This document shows positions 18,004-27,188 of a DNA stretch of 64,000 nucleotides, in pieces (position 1 is the stretch's first letter; each line of letters starts with the position of its first letter). This stretch comes from Halomonas socia (lineage in GTDB: Bacteria > Pseudomonadota > Gammaproteobacteria > Pseudomonadales > Halomonadaceae): the NCBI RefSeq assembly GCF_010977575.1, contig NZ_CP048812.1, forward strand, positions 558,001 through 622,000, in the 5' to 3' direction. Both the position numbers and the translations under genes were made by a program. The notes beneath the pieces were generated by a model. That model was not told where the DNA came from and searched no databases. It saw only the letters and a program-made list of their open reading frames with translations.

Positions 18004-18663
18004 ATGGCCATCCAACGCGACCACGTCATACAGACCGCCCTCAAACTCCTTGACGAAGGGGGGATCGAGGGATTGACCTTGCGCAAAGTGGCGCAAGTGC
18101 TCGACGTCAAGGCGCCTTCGCTCTACTGGCATTTCGCCAACAAACAGGCGCTGCTCGACGCGGTCGCCGATGCGCTCATCGAGGACGTGGGGCACGATAT
18201 CCCGCCGGGCCAACACTGGCGTGACACTCTACGCCAAATTGCCGAGGAGCTTCGCCAAGCCCTCAAGTCACATCGCGATGCGGCGCGCGTCTTCGCGGGC
18301 ACCTACGTCGCCACCGAAAACGTCCTGCGCCCGGGAGAGGCCATGCTCTCGGCTCTGTTGGATGCCGGCGCGGACATCGAATTCGCCGCTAACACGATCT
18401 TCCACATCGGCTACTACGTGATGGGCTTCGTGATCGAGGAACAGGCGGTATCCGACGACAAGATCGACATGGAGCAGCGAACTGCCACATTTCTGGCGCT
18501 TGCGAAAGAACGGTTCCCGAAGTTCCACCGTGCGGCGCATGTGCTGTTCGAGCCCGACTTCGATGCACGTTTTACCGTCGGTGTAGACCTACTGTTGGCG
18601 GGCATCGAGCAGCGCCTGACGGCACTCCCGCAGTCGGAACCACGAGTCGGTAAAAAACGGTAG
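18004..18663 (+). CDS. TetR-family repressor with TetR-type C-terminal domain
   Basis: A 219-residue repressor. The N-terminal helix-turn-helix is clear (GIEGLTLRKVAQVLDVKAPS, then LYWHFANKQALLDAV). The C-terminal part resembles the tetracycline-repressor ligand domain. The start is ATG 18004, with AGG 6 bases upstream; GTG 17998 is an alternative. Two operator-like repeats sit just upstream. TetR-type repressors usually control a divergent efflux pump, but here the divergent neighbour is only the broken RidA copy, so the target may have been lost. Confidence 0.9.
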   Translation: MAIQRDHVIQTALKLLDEGGIEGLTLRKVAQVLDVKAPSLYWHFANKQALLDAVADALIEDVGHDIPPGQHWRDTLRQIAEELRQALKSHRDAARVFAGTYVATENVLRPGEAMLSALLDAGADIEFAANTIFHIGYYVMGFVIEEQAVSDDKIDMEQRTATFLALAKERFPKFHRAAHVLFEPDFDARFTVGVDLLLAGIEQRLTALPQSEPRVGKKR

Positions 18664-18668
18664 ATGCC

Positions 18669-19212
18669 GTGGCAGACCTAATGACACTCGATCCTGCCCT
18701 GGTCGATGCCTCCGATGGCCCGGCCGTGTTCGTCGTGGCGGGCCGCTGCCAGGACACCGAATTCGACCAGGGGGCACACCGTCATGCCCGCAGCCAGATC
18801 TTCGGCTCGCTGCAGGGCCTGTTGTCGGTCGGCGTGGAAGGCGTCATGTGGGTCGTTCCGGCCATTCATGCCATCTGGCTGCCCCCGCATCACGTCCATT
18901 CGGCGCGTTCTCATGGTCCTTTCAATGGGTGGAGCGCCTTCATCGCAGAGGCGGCATGCGAGAACCTCCCGCAAAGCCCGTGCACCATTCGCGTGTCCGG
19001 CCTGTTGCGTGAGGCGGTACTGCGGGCGAGCACCTGGCCTGTGGAGCCGCTCGATACGGTGCGCGAGCACGTGGCCGCGGTCATCCTGGATGAGATCCGA
19101 ACACTGCCGGTCGAGACCTTCGGCTTGCCACTGCCCAAGGATCCGCGTCTGCAGCGTATCGCGCGCGCCTTGATCGACGACCCCGCAGATGAGCGCAACC
19201 TTGAGCTCGGCT
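18669..19212 (+). pseudogene. AraC-family regulator lacking its DNA-binding domain
   Basis: The frame from GTG 18669 encodes an AraC cupin sensor domain (HRHARSQIFGSLQGLLSVGV, then VPAIHAIWLPPHHVHSAR) and the linker DPRLQRIARALIDDPADERN. Here the double helix-turn-helix should begin, but the homology stops at LELG, exactly where the convergent LysR gene ends (19211). The remaining codons are antisense to that LysR gene. The DNA-binding half is missing, so this is a truncated gene at a recombination joint. Confidence 0.75.
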
Positions 19213-20089
19213 ACAACGATACCCCCTGCAAGTGCTGCCTGGCGGCATCGATGAAGGCGCGCACGTTGGGGTGCTCCCGGCGGCCGCTCTGAAATAGCAA
19301 GGAAATCGGCAGCGCCGGGGCGGCATCGTCATTCAGGACATGCTCGAGCCGCCCCGCCGCGACATCCTCGGCGACCTGGTAAGAGAGCGTGCGTACCACG
19401 CCGAGCCCGGCGACCGCCGCGGCAATGGCCGCGTCCATATGGTTGACCGTCAACCTCGCGGGGTGTCGTACCTCGTCGAGCCCCCACCCACGATGCGGGC
19501 CTATCTCGTCCTCGACCCGGATCACGTCATGATCGCGCAAATCGGCGAGTGACGTCGGCCTGCCCCACGCGGCGAGATAGCTCGGGCTCGCGCTCATCAC
19601 CCGCCGTACCTGGCCGACGTTCAGCATGTGCAGCGAACTATCCGGCAGCTCGGCGATGCGCACGGCGACATCGATGCCCTCTTCAACCAGGCTAACCACC
19701 CGATCCAGCAACAGCAGCCTGACCTGAAGCTCGGGATACTGCTGCATCAGCCCAACCACCACCGGCAGCACGTGCAGCCGGCCGAACATCACCGGAGCGG
19801 TCACCGTCAGGGTGCCGCGCGGCGCAGACCGGGCGCCCCGCACGCTCTCGACTGCCGCGTCGATCTCGGCGAGCCCTGCCCGGCATCGCGCCAGAAACAG
19901 CGCCCCCTCTTCGGTTAGCCGCACGCTGCGTGTGGTGCGCCTCAACAGCTGAACGCCAAGGCTCGACTCCAGCGCCGCGATCGTCCGTGTCACGGTGGTG
20001 GGCGACATCCCCAGCCGCCGTCCCGCTTCGGCGAAGCTCGATTGTTCCGCGACGCAGATGAAGGTCCTTAGCGTTCGCAGCCTGTCCAT
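19211..20089 (-). CDS. LysR-family transcriptional regulator
   Basis: A 292-residue regulator starting at MDRLRTLRTF (20089); the longer frame adds residues not seen in the family. The recognition helix is in MSPTTVTRTIAALESSLGVQ, and the LRRTTRSVRLTEEG segment is typical of the CrgA/DhcR-like group. It is divergent from the GST gene (20247), and a perfect ATCGCA-N9-TGCGAT dyad lies in the shared promoter region. It probably regulates the GST and glyoxalase-like genes. Confidence 0.92.
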   Translation of the reverse strand: MDRLRTLRTFICVAEQSSFAEAGRRLGMSPTTVTRTIAALESSLGVQLLRRTTRSVRLTEEGALFLARCRAGLAEIDAAVESVRGARSAPRGTLTVTAPVMFGRLHVLPVVVGLMQQYPELQVRLLLLDRVVSLVEEGIDVAVRIAELPDSSLHMLNVGQVRRVMSASPSYLAAWGRPTSLADLRDHDVIRVEDEIGPHRGWGLDEVRHPARLTVNHMDAAIAAAVAGLGVVRTLSYQVAEDVAAGRLEHVLNDDAAPALPISLLFQSGRREHPNVRAFIDAARQHLQGVSL

Positions 20090-20130
20090 CGCGCCTCCTG
20101 TCCATCGCCCGCCGAGCATTATTGTCAGTT

Positions 20131-20151
20131 ATCGCAATGATGAAGTGCGAT
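20131..20151. promoter_or_regulatory. perfect LysR-type dyad between lysR and GST genes
   Basis: ATCGCA, nine bases, TGCGAT. An interrupted dyad of this size in the divergent promoter of a LysR gene and its neighbour is the classic LysR recognition site. It lies 41 bases upstream of the LysR start and about 95 upstream of the GST start. Confidence 0.6.
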
Positions 20152-20246
20152 TTTTAAGGATTCTCTCACTTTGAAGCGAGGGAGAGAATGCAAAAGCCAG
20201 AATGCGAAAGACAGAAGTCAGCCATCAACTGCAGAGGATCGTCGCC

Positions 20247-20861
20247 ATGCAGCTCTACCATTACGCACTCTCAGGGCACGCCCATCGCGCCGCCCTGTTT
20301 CTCTCCCTCGCCGGAGTCGAGCATGAACTGATCGAGGTCGATCTGGCGGCCGGTGCCCACAAGCAACCGGAATTTCTCGCGCTCAACGCCTTTGGTGAAG
20401 TACCGGTGCTCGACGACAACGGCATCATCATCGCCGACTCGCTCGCCATCCTCGTCTATGTGGCAAGGAAGATCGGTCCTTCCCACTGGCTGCCGACCGA
20501 TCCCGCCAACGAGGCACAGGTACAGCGGTGGCTCTCGGTGGCGGCAGGCAAGATCGCCTATGGCGCCTGTGCCGCCCGGCTTATCACCGTATTCGGTGCG
20601 CCCTTCCGCCCCGAGGAGGTGATCGAGCGCGCCCACGCCACGCTCGCCGTCATGGAGCGGACGCTGGAAGGCTCGCGCTGGATCGCCACAACGGCAGAGC
20701 CGAGCATCGCCGACATCGCGCTCTACAGCTACATCGAACGGGCCCCCGAGGGCAACATCGATCTCACCGGCTACCCAAGAGTCCTGGCCTGGCTGCGCCA
20801 GATCGAAGGCCTCCCCGGCTTCATCCCCTTCCAACGCACCCGCGCCGGGCTCAACGTCTGA
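20247..20861 (+). CDS. glutathione S-transferase family protein
   Basis: A 204-residue protein starting at [15 protein letters not shown] (20247), behind GAGGAT. The N-terminal thioredoxin-like domain contains the glutathione-binding segment [20 protein letters not shown]; the C-terminal half is helical ([19 protein letters not shown]). GSTs conjugate glutathione to electrophiles or use it in isomerisation or dehalogenation. The glyoxalase-like gene follows by 29 bases, so the pair probably handles reactive carbonyls or electrophiles under the divergent LysR regulator. Confidence 0.9.
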   Translation: MQLYHYALSGHAHRAALFLSLAGVEHELIEVDLAAGAHKQPEFLALNAFGEVPVLDDNGIIIADSLAILVYVARKIGPSHWLPTDPANEAQVQRWLSVAAGKIAYGACAARLITVFGAPFRPEEVIERAHATLAVMERTLEGSRWIATTAEPSIADIALYSYIERAPEGNIDLTGYPRVLAWLRQIEGLPGFIPFQRTRAGLNV

Positions 20862-20890
20862 GCCAGCCACTTCCTTAAGGAGTCATCAGC

Positions 20891-21298
20891 ATGCGCTTCG
20901 ACACCCTACGCCTCGACCATATCGGCATCCGCGTCACCGATCTCGCCACAGCGGAAGCCTTCTACGCCAAGCTCGGCTTCCTGCGCGACCCCGAAGAGTT
21001 CGCCCCCGAGGCCAAGGCCTGCGGGCTCGTGCACCCTGCCGGCATGCGCATCCACCTGATCTACAACGGCGTACCCGCCGAGGAGGGCAATGTGCTGCTG
21101 GACGCACCGGTCAAGCGGCCCGGCTACACCCACGCCGCCTTTATCGTCGAGAGCATGAACGAACTGGTGGATTGGCTGGCGCGCGAAGGGATCAAGATCA
21201 CCGAAGGGCCGGTAACGATGGGCCACGGACGCCGCAACGTCTGCTTCATCCGCGACCCCGACCTGAATGTGCTGGAGTTCAATGAGATCCTGGCGTAG
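20891..21298 (+). CDS. VOC family (glyoxalase-like) protein
   Basis: A 135-residue vicinal-oxygen-chelate protein. DHIGIRVTDLATAEAFYAKL opens the first beta-alpha-beta-beta-beta module and FIRDPDLNVLEFNE closes the second, with His and Glu metal-ligand positions visible. It follows the GST in one probable operon, preceded by TTAAGGAG. Relatives include glyoxalase I, fosfomycin-resistance proteins and dioxygenases; the exact reaction is not inferable. Confidence 0.9.
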   Translation: MRFDTLRLDHIGIRVTDLATAEAFYAKLGFLRDPEEFAPEAKACGLVHPAGMRIHLIYNGVPAEEGNVLLDAPVKRPGYTHAAFIVESMNELVDWLAREGIKITEGPVTMGHGRRNVCFIRDPDLNVLEFNEILA

Positions 21299-21391
21299 CA
21301 GCAATGAAGCTGCGGCAAGGCATGCTATGCGCTGCAGGGGGCCACGGATGGCCCCTGCTGCCGCAAAGTACCAATCGCGTCGAAGTGACTG

Positions 21392-22327
21392 TCAGCGCTT
21401 ATCGCGCAAGTGGCGATTGAGCCATGTCTTGACATCAATGGTCTCAAGGCCTTTTTCATGATTATAGGTTTTTGATTTCTCCCACCACATGCCTGTACCG
21501 AGAGCAAATGCCTTACGGTAGCGGAGCATGACATCACCCGGATCTTGGGAAAGTTGGTCATTGAGCTCTTCGAGAGATAACTCGACACGCTTGACGACCT
21601 TCCCTGCTTCCTCTTCGACGATCGTAGCCAGCTGGCCATATGAGAGGGTGTCTCCCGCTACAAAGACCACTTCATTGCTGATGTGGGGCTCTTCAAGGTA
21701 TATCTCGGTCGTCAGACGCCCAATATCCTCGGGTGTCGTCACGGTGACACGCGTATCCCAGCTTCCAAGTGCCCGGACGGTGTTGGTTTCAAGGTCGACG
21801 ACACCGAAGTCAGGCTCGAACAGGAAGCTCGTAAACATTCCTGTCGAGACGATGACCCATTCGGTTGCTTCCTGCGAGCGCAATAGTTTCCTCACCTCGT
21901 ATTGCTCATCCCATACAGGTTGGCCACTTCCTTTTCCAACGATGTCGTAATCGACCCCGAACTGCCAGGGGAAATACCTATTGACTCCAGCGGCTAAAAC
22001 CGCATGCGTAACCTTCATCTGTGTGCCGGCTCCTGCCGCGAAACCCGTACAGCAGATGACCGTATGAAACTCTGCAAACAATTCGGCAAGGCTCGCCTCA
22101 GTGCCTTCGGACAGATCGAAGGGTAAGATCTCTACCCCAAGCTTACCGAGCTCTTCCGTCGCTTCTTCCTTGTACTTATCCGGCGATGTGGTGAAGCCAG
22201 GTTCTACAAGGACGCGGACACTGTCAGGGCTGACCCTGGATGCCATGTTTTTGATCACTTGCATACCGAGCTGACCGGCTCCGAGGATAAGGATGTTTCC
22301 AATACTGGGTTTTTCATTGATGGGCAT
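21392..22327 (-). CDS. NmrA-like NAD(P)-binding reductase (aromatic alcohol reductase type)
   Basis: A 311-residue protein with an N-terminal Rossmann motif (ILILGAGQLGMQVIKNM) and the atypical-SDR layout of NmrA/isoflavone-reductase-like enzymes (TGFAAGAGTQ, YFPWQFGVDYD). The gene is less GC-rich than its neighbours. It is divergent from the aldo/keto reductase at 22655 across an AT-rich gap. Function beyond NAD(P)-dependent redox or redox sensing is not evident. Confidence 0.82.
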   Translation of the reverse strand: MPINEKPSIGNILILGAGQLGMQVIKNMASRVSPDSVRVLVEPGFTTSPDKYKEEATEELGKLGVEILPFDLSEGTEASLAELFAEFHTVICCTGFAAGAGTQMKVTHAVLAAGVNRYFPWQFGVDYDIVGKGSGQPVWDEQYEVRKLLRSQEATEWVIVSTGMFTSFLFEPDFGVVDLETNTVRALGSWDTRVTVTTPEDIGRLTTEIYLEEPHISNEVVFVAGDTLSYGQLATIVEEEAGKVVKRVELSLEELNDQLSQDPGDVMLRYRKAFALGTGMWWEKSKTYNHEKGLETIDVKTWLNRHLRDKR

Positions 22328-22654
22328 GTATATGGCCTATGTTAATTGAGATAGCTTAGTAATTTATGGCTTCAGAAAGCACGGGCATGCTTCCCACACT
22401 AGACTGAGGCCGTCAATTTTCTGCAAGCCGCACATTTAAACCAAATGGTTATCACCGAAATGGCTCACATACAGACTACTCTTCGACATATATCCTGTTA
22501 ATAGTTGATATTGGGAAACATAATTCTGCAAAGACAAATAATGCATACATTTATTTATTGGTATTTTTGAAAATATATTTTCCTGATAGTGGAATTAAAA
22601 TCGGCTACGCAACCGACTACACTGTTGCCAGCGTTTTTATTATGGAGTTGACCC
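22328..22654. other. AT-rich divergent promoter region
   Basis: About 330 bases, clearly more AT-rich than the flanks, separating the divergent NmrA-like and aldo/keto reductase genes. I see no open frame of note, and no terminator or clear operator palindrome. It presumably holds both promoters. Confidence 0.5.
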
Positions 22655-23509
22655 ATGCCAACAGCTCATTCCCTGAGACTGCACGATGACACACGAATCC
22701 CAGCCCTCGGCTACGGTTTGTGGCAAGTACCGATAGAAACGAGTGCCGTCCTGGTCAGTCGCGCCTTGCGGACCGGTTACCGCCTGATTGACACAGCAGA
22801 AGCTTATTACAACGAAGAAGGGGTCGGCGAAGGGATTCGTGACAGCGGGGTCGCGCGTGAAGAGATCTTCGTGACCACGAAAGTATGGAATACACATCAC
22901 GGCTACACTCAAACCCTACACGCCTTCGATGCCAGCCAGCAACGGCTCGGCCTCGACCGGATCGACTTGTACCTAATGCACTGGCCTTCACGCATTCGTG
23001 ACGCCTATGTGGACACATGGCGGGCAATGATTCGCCTGCGCGATGAGAGCCGGGTCGGTGCCATCGGCGTCTGTAACTTCTCGACTGGCCAACTGCAGCG
23101 CTTGATTGGGGAGACAGGAGTGAAGCCGGTGCTCAATCAAATTGAACTACACCCTTACTTCCAGCAGAAGGCACTGAGAGCCTTTCACCACGAACAGGGC
23201 ATTGTGACCCAGTCCTGGAGCCCGCTGGGCCTGTGGTGGCAGAACCCGGAGCCAGCCGCATCTCCGCTGGAACATCCACGGATTCGGGAGCTCGCCAAGC
23301 GACATGGCAAGAGTCCGGCCCAAGTCATCCTGCGCTGGCACCTCGACAGTGGCCTTGCCACCATATCGAAATCCGTGCGGCCTGGGCGTATCGAAGAGAA
23401 CTTCCAGCTATTCGACTTTGCACTGACGCCGAGCGAGATGAAGATGCTGGCCGGGCTGGATCGTCGTGATGGCCGTCTGGGACCAGATCCCGAGACGGCC
23501 GATTTCTGA
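22655..23509 (+). CDS. aldo/keto reductase (2,5-diketo-D-gluconate reductase type)
   Basis: A 284-residue aldo/keto reductase. The catalytic set is visible: Asp in LIDTAEAYYNE, the Tyr two to three residues on, Lys in TTKVWN, and His in LYLMHWP. The cofactor-binding end has SKSVRPGRIEENFQLFDF. Such enzymes reduce aldehydes and ketones with NADPH. A LysR gene follows 54 bases downstream on the same strand and probably regulates it. Confidence 0.9.
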   Translation: MPTAHSLRLHDDTRIPALGYGLWQVPIETSAVLVSRALRTGYRLIDTAEAYYNEEGVGEGIRDSGVAREEIFVTTKVWNTHHGYTQTLHAFDASQQRLGLDRIDLYLMHWPSRIRDAYVDTWRAMIRLRDESRVGAIGVCNFSTGQLQRLIGETGVKPVLNQIELHPYFQQKALRAFHHEQGIVTQSWSPLGLWWQNPEPAASPLEHPRIRELAKRHGKSPAQVILRWHLDSGLATISKSVRPGRIEENFQLFDFALTPSEMKMLAGLDRRDGRLGPDPETADF

Positions 23510-23563
23510 CCGTGGGAGTCAGCTGCGCTATGATGACCAACCGGAAGCCGGGGAGCACGACAC

Positions 23564-24490
23564 ATGGATCGACTTCAAGCCATGCAAATATTTGCCCGAG
23601 TGGTTGAGATGCACGGCTTCAGCAAAGCCGCGGAGAACCTGGCCATCCCCCCCTCGACGGTCACTCGCGTCATTAAGGAACTAGAAAATCACCTTGGCGT
23701 GAAACTACTCCAGCGTACCACGCGGCATTTGAACCTGACTCCCGATGGCAGCCTTTACTACGATCATTGCTGCCGTCTACTGGCCGAACTTGAAGCCGTC
23801 GAGGCAGGCTTTCGGGGTAACGCTGAACAGGTCAAAGGCAAGCTACGAGTCGGCATGACCGCCTCGCTGGCTCGGCTATTCGTAGTGCCTGCCATCAAGA
23901 CATTTCAGGCCCGTTACCCCGATGTGGAATTGACCCTGACCTTGAGCGATCAGACCGTGGAGCTGGTTCCGGAGGGCATCGATTGCGTCATTCGTGCCAG
24001 AGTACCTCATGATTCCCCTACTCTGGTGGCACGTCGTATTGCTAGCTTCGAATGGGTGATATGTGCATCACCTGAATACCTCAGAGAATATGGCGAGCCG
24101 CACTCATTGGAAGATTTGAAGCGCCATCATGCTGTCGGCTTTCTGCCAGGGCATCAGGGCCGCTCAATGGATTGGCGCTTCGTGATCAACGATGAAGAGC
24201 AAGTCGTACGGATGACCGAGAACCTGACCGTCAACGACACCGACACCTATATCGCTTGTGGCTTGGAAGGCTTGGGCCTGATACGTGCGGCAAATTACAT
24301 GGTGCTTCCGCACCTACGCAGTGGCCAGTTACAGCGAGTACTAGACCACAGCCAAGCGCCATCAGTGCCTATATCGATCATGTATCCACAGAATCGACAC
24401 TTGTCGCCCACTGTAAGGGCATTCGTGGATTGGATCAGCGATCTGATGCAACATGCCGAGCGCCAATGGCAAGTCGGCATCATCCGTTGA
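23564..24490 (+). CDS. LysR-family transcriptional regulator
   Basis: A 308-residue regulator of the CrgA/DhcR-like group: MDRLQAMQIFARVVEMHGFS, then PPSTVTRVIKELENHLGVKL and LQRTTRHLNLTPDG. It lies directly behind the aldo/keto reductase in the same direction. It may regulate that gene, the divergent NmrA-like gene, or both. Confidence 0.92.
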   Translation: MDRLQAMQIFARVVEMHGFSKAAENLAIPPSTVTRVIKELENHLGVKLLQRTTRHLNLTPDGSLYYDHCCRLLAELEAVEAGFRGNAEQVKGKLRVGMTASLARLFVVPAIKTFQARYPDVELTLTLSDQTVELVPEGIDCVIRARVPHDSPTLVARRIASFEWVICASPEYLREYGEPHSLEDLKRHHAVGFLPGHQGRSMDWRFVINDEEQVVRMTENLTVNDTDTYIACGLEGLGLIRAANYMVLPHLRSGQLQRVLDHSQAPSVPISIMYPQNRHLSPTVRAFVDWISDLMQHAERQWQVGIIR

Positions 24491-24614
24491 GAGGAGGCTC
24501 GCCAGATAAACTGCCGACATACGCCAGCACCAAAGACGCATGGCTCATTGACCTGTTAGGCTATTAATTTCAGCCGTTCAAATATGCACACCTCCAGTAT
24601 ACTGGCAGGAATAG

Positions 24615-25022
24615 TTAATGAGGGAGCCTGACAACCAGCTCCATTTCGACTTGCAGGTCGGGTGCAGCCAGCGCTTCAACGCCAACACCAGTCACACAGG
24701 GTTGAGCACCGTCGAAGGTGGCTATAAAGGGTGGCATCAGTTGCTCTAGCCTTTCAGGGGTGAGACCAACCACATAAACGCGTGCCACCACCACATGCTC
24801 TGGTTTTGCACCCACTGCATCTAATGCTGAACGCGCATTCTTTGAGACCAACCTCATTTGCTCGACCAAGCTATCTGGCACTGGCTCACCGTGTGGCTGC
24901 CAGGCTACCTGCCCCGAGATATAAGCCATGCGGCCCGGCTCGACTATCGATATCTGCGAGTAGCCCATTTCCCCGGCATTCGGCAATGTCGATGGATTGA
25001 GGCGAACGATTGAGTTGGTCAT
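24615..25022 (-). CDS. RidA family protein (intact)
   Basis: A 135-residue RidA/YjgF-family protein: AYISGQVAWQPHGEPV, VVARVYVVGL and VGVEALAAPDLQVEMELVV. Family members hydrolyse reactive imines or act in catabolic pathways. Unlike the two broken RidA genes in this window it has no frame break, and it is distinct in sequence from them. It is divergent from the LysR gene at 25071, with 48 bases between the starts, and is probably its target. Confidence 0.9.
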   Translation of the reverse strand: MTNSIVRLNPSTLPNAGEMGYSQISIVEPGRMAYISGQVAWQPHGEPVPDSLVEQMRLVSKNARSALDAVGAKPEHVVVARVYVVGLTPERLEQLMPPFIATFDGAQPCVTGVGVEALAAPDLQVEMELVVRLPH

Positions 25023-25070
25023 ATTTCCTCCACTTGCGGAATAAAATTCAACGCACTACATTATACGCGC

Positions 25071-26030
25071 ATGATTGTTGAACCAGGATCGCCAATGGGT
25101 TTCCGCTCGCTCCCTATCGACCACAAGCAAGCGTCCGATCTTGACCTCGGCGCGCTTCGCGTCTTCGTCGCCATCGCAGAGTCAGGCAGTTTCAGTGCGG
25201 GTGGAAGAGCTCGGGGCCTGACGCGCTCTGCAGCGGGAAAGGCGGTGGCCAGGCTCGAGGCACATCTCGGAACGCGACTCTTCCATAGAACGACGAGGCG
25301 CCTGTCTCTGACAGTCGATGGGCAACGACTCCATGAGCGCTGCGTGCAAATACTGCAGGACCTGGCGGAAGCCGAGGCCAGTATTCGACAGGACGCGCCC
25401 CAGCCAACGGGGACACTACGACTGACGGTCCCGGAAATATATGGCCGTGCCGTTGTGCTCCCTTTCCTGAGCAGGTTTCTGGACCAGTGGCCAGCGCTCG
25501 ATGTGGAGGTCAGCTTTACCGACAGGATCGTCGACCTGATTGAAGAGGGCTTCGACTTGAGCATCCGGTTAGGCGAAGTCGCGCACGACTCTCAATTGAT
25601 TGCACGGGTTGTCGAGCAGGCTCAGGGGGGCTTGTACGCTTCGCCAGCTTATCTCGAGCGCTTCGGCATCCCGGCCACACCTGGTGATCTGGCGCGCCAC
25701 CAGAGGCTCATCTATGGATTGAGCCCACGTCCTGGCAGTTGGACATTGGCAGCGCCAGACGGAGTGCCCGTGGCGATCGAGGGAGGACGCCTATTCCGCT
25801 TCGATAGCGGCGAGGCCATCCGCGAGGCCGCCATTCATGGCATGGGTATCGCGTTTCTTCCCTCGTCGCTCATGGAAACCGACGTCAATGCTGGGCGCCT
25901 AGCGAAGCTGTTACCCAACCTCCAGGGCAGCACGCTGCCCATTCAGGTCATCTATCCCAGCCGCAAGCACTTGGCGGCAAAGATTCGGCAGTTCATCGAT
26001 GGACTTGTCGAGTACCTCAACGAGCGCTGA
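25071..26030 (+). CDS. LysR-family transcriptional regulator
   Basis: A 319-residue regulator with an N-terminal helix-turn-helix (ALRVFVAIAESGSFSAGGRA, then LTRSAAGKAVARLEAHLG) and the usual effector domain (SFTDRIVDLIEEGFDLSIRL). It is divergent from the intact RidA gene. It ends 22 bases before the convergent LysE copy 2. Confidence 0.92.
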   Translation: MIVEPGSPMGFRSLPIDHKQASDLDLGALRVFVAIAESGSFSAGGRARGLTRSAAGKAVARLEAHLGTRLFHRTTRRLSLTVDGQRLHERCVQILQDLAEAEASIRQDAPQPTGTLRLTVPEIYGRAVVLPFLSRFLDQWPALDVEVSFTDRIVDLIEEGFDLSIRLGEVAHDSQLIARVVEQAQGGLYASPAYLERFGIPATPGDLARHQRLIYGLSPRPGSWTLAAPDGVPVAIEGGRLFRFDSGEAIREAAIHGMGIAFLPSSLMETDVNAGRLAKLLPNLQGSTLPIQVIYPSRKHLAAKIRQFIDGLVEYLNER

Positions 26031-26051
26031 TTGGCCTGCGTCCCCTCCCCC

Positions 26052-26666
26052 TCAAGGCCGCCGCATGGCGGCGACCAGGGCGCTCGCCCCGATCAGGCTG
26101 CCGGCACCGCTGCGATGCAGGATGCGACGCAGCCGGGCACTCAGCATCCGGCCACCGCTGGTCGCCAGGAAAGTGAAGGCCAGATCGCTGAGCACGCCGA
26201 GGGCCAGAAAAGTCGAGAACAGGATGGCCAACTGCGGCAGCAAGGGCTGGCTTGGCGCCACGAACTGCGGCATGAAGGCCATGAAGAAGGCCAGGCTCTT
26301 GGGGTTTAGCGCAGTGACCAGAAACGCCTTGGCGGTGCCGAGACGAATATCCGTACCCGTAGGCTGCAGGTCGCCCAGTTGGCCGGCCTCGCGCCACATC
26401 TTGATGCCCAGGTAGAGCAGATAGGCCGCCCCGAGCCACTTGAACAGCTGGAACAGCTCGGCGGAGGCCATCAGCAGCGCACCGACCCCAGCGAACGACA
26501 GGGTCATGGCCAGCAAATCCCCCAGGAAGAAGCCGGGGAGCATCGCCAGGGCGGCACGTCGCCCACGGTTGACCCCGGTGGTGACCAGCAGCGCCACGGC
26601 GGGGCCGGGCGAAACGATGATCAACAGGGAGGCCAGGCAGAAGGAGAGCCACAGTTCCAGCGACAT
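26052..26666 (-). CDS. LysE/RhtB family amino-acid exporter, copy 2
   Basis: A 204-residue exporter about 93% identical by eye to copy 1 at 2197-2811; I count about 14 substitutions, clustered around residues 97-104. All helices and the NPKSLAFFMAFMPQF motif are kept, so both copies look functional. The SEC-C mini-protein that follows copy 1 is absent here, because the LysR gene ends 22 bases away. The duplication lies about 24 kb from copy 1 on the same strand. Confidence 0.9.
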   Translation of the reverse strand: MSLELWLSFCLASLLIIVSPGPAVALLVTTGVNRGRRAALAMLPGFFLGDLLAMTLSFAGVGALLMASAELFQLFKWLGAAYLLYLGIKMWREAGQLGDLQPTGTDIRLGTAKAFLVTALNPKSLAFFMAFMPQFVAPSQPLLPQLAILFSTFLALGVLSDLAFTFLATSGGRMLSARLRRILHRSGAGSLIGASALVAAMRRP

Positions 26667-26764
26667 AGCGCGTTCCTCGAATGAGCATATCGATGACGTT
26701 CAGCACATGCTTAATAAAGCATCCCTGCCACCACCTGTAAAAGCAACACGGCCAGCACCTCGAT

Positions 26765-27175
26765 CTAGAGGAATCGGCGCCCCTCCAGCAGTAGCTGAAA
26801 GGCCTCGTCGAGGTGGACATAGTCCAGCCGCTGCTCGGCATCGCCGAGCACTACCGCGTTGGGGTTATCGCGGGGCAGGTCGGCAAACTCGGGCTCGAGC
26901 CGCTCATGGATCAACAGGTAAGGGCGCAGCCCACTACGCTCGAGATGGCGACGGATGGCCCCCGGCGCGGTGAAGACCTGCTCAGGGGCCGGGGCGAACC
27001 CCAGCCGCTGCAGCTCATCACGCATCGCCACTGAGGTCTTGCGCGAGGTGTTGGTCAGAAAGCGCAGCGCCAGGCCGCTGGACTGCAGCCGCGCCACCGC
27101 ATCCACCGCGCCGGGCAGGGCCTCGCCGTCCTCGGTCAGCACGCCACTGATATCGAGCAATACCGCCTTCAGCAT
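26765..27175 (-). pseudogene. HAD-family phosphatase, C-terminally truncated (TIGR01458-like)
   Basis: The 136 residues from ATG 27175 match the N-terminal half of HAD phosphatases of the LHPP/NagD-like type: the nucleophile motif LLDISGVL (a normal DxDGV is replaced by DISGV), FLTNTSRKT, then VVLGDAEQRLDYVHLDEAFQ. The family continues with about 120 more residues carrying the Lys and acidic motifs. Here a stop follows LLLEGRRFL at 26765. The truncated protein should be inactive, and the break marks another deletion joint. Confidence 0.72.
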
Positions 27176-27188
27176 CACCGTCTCCCCC

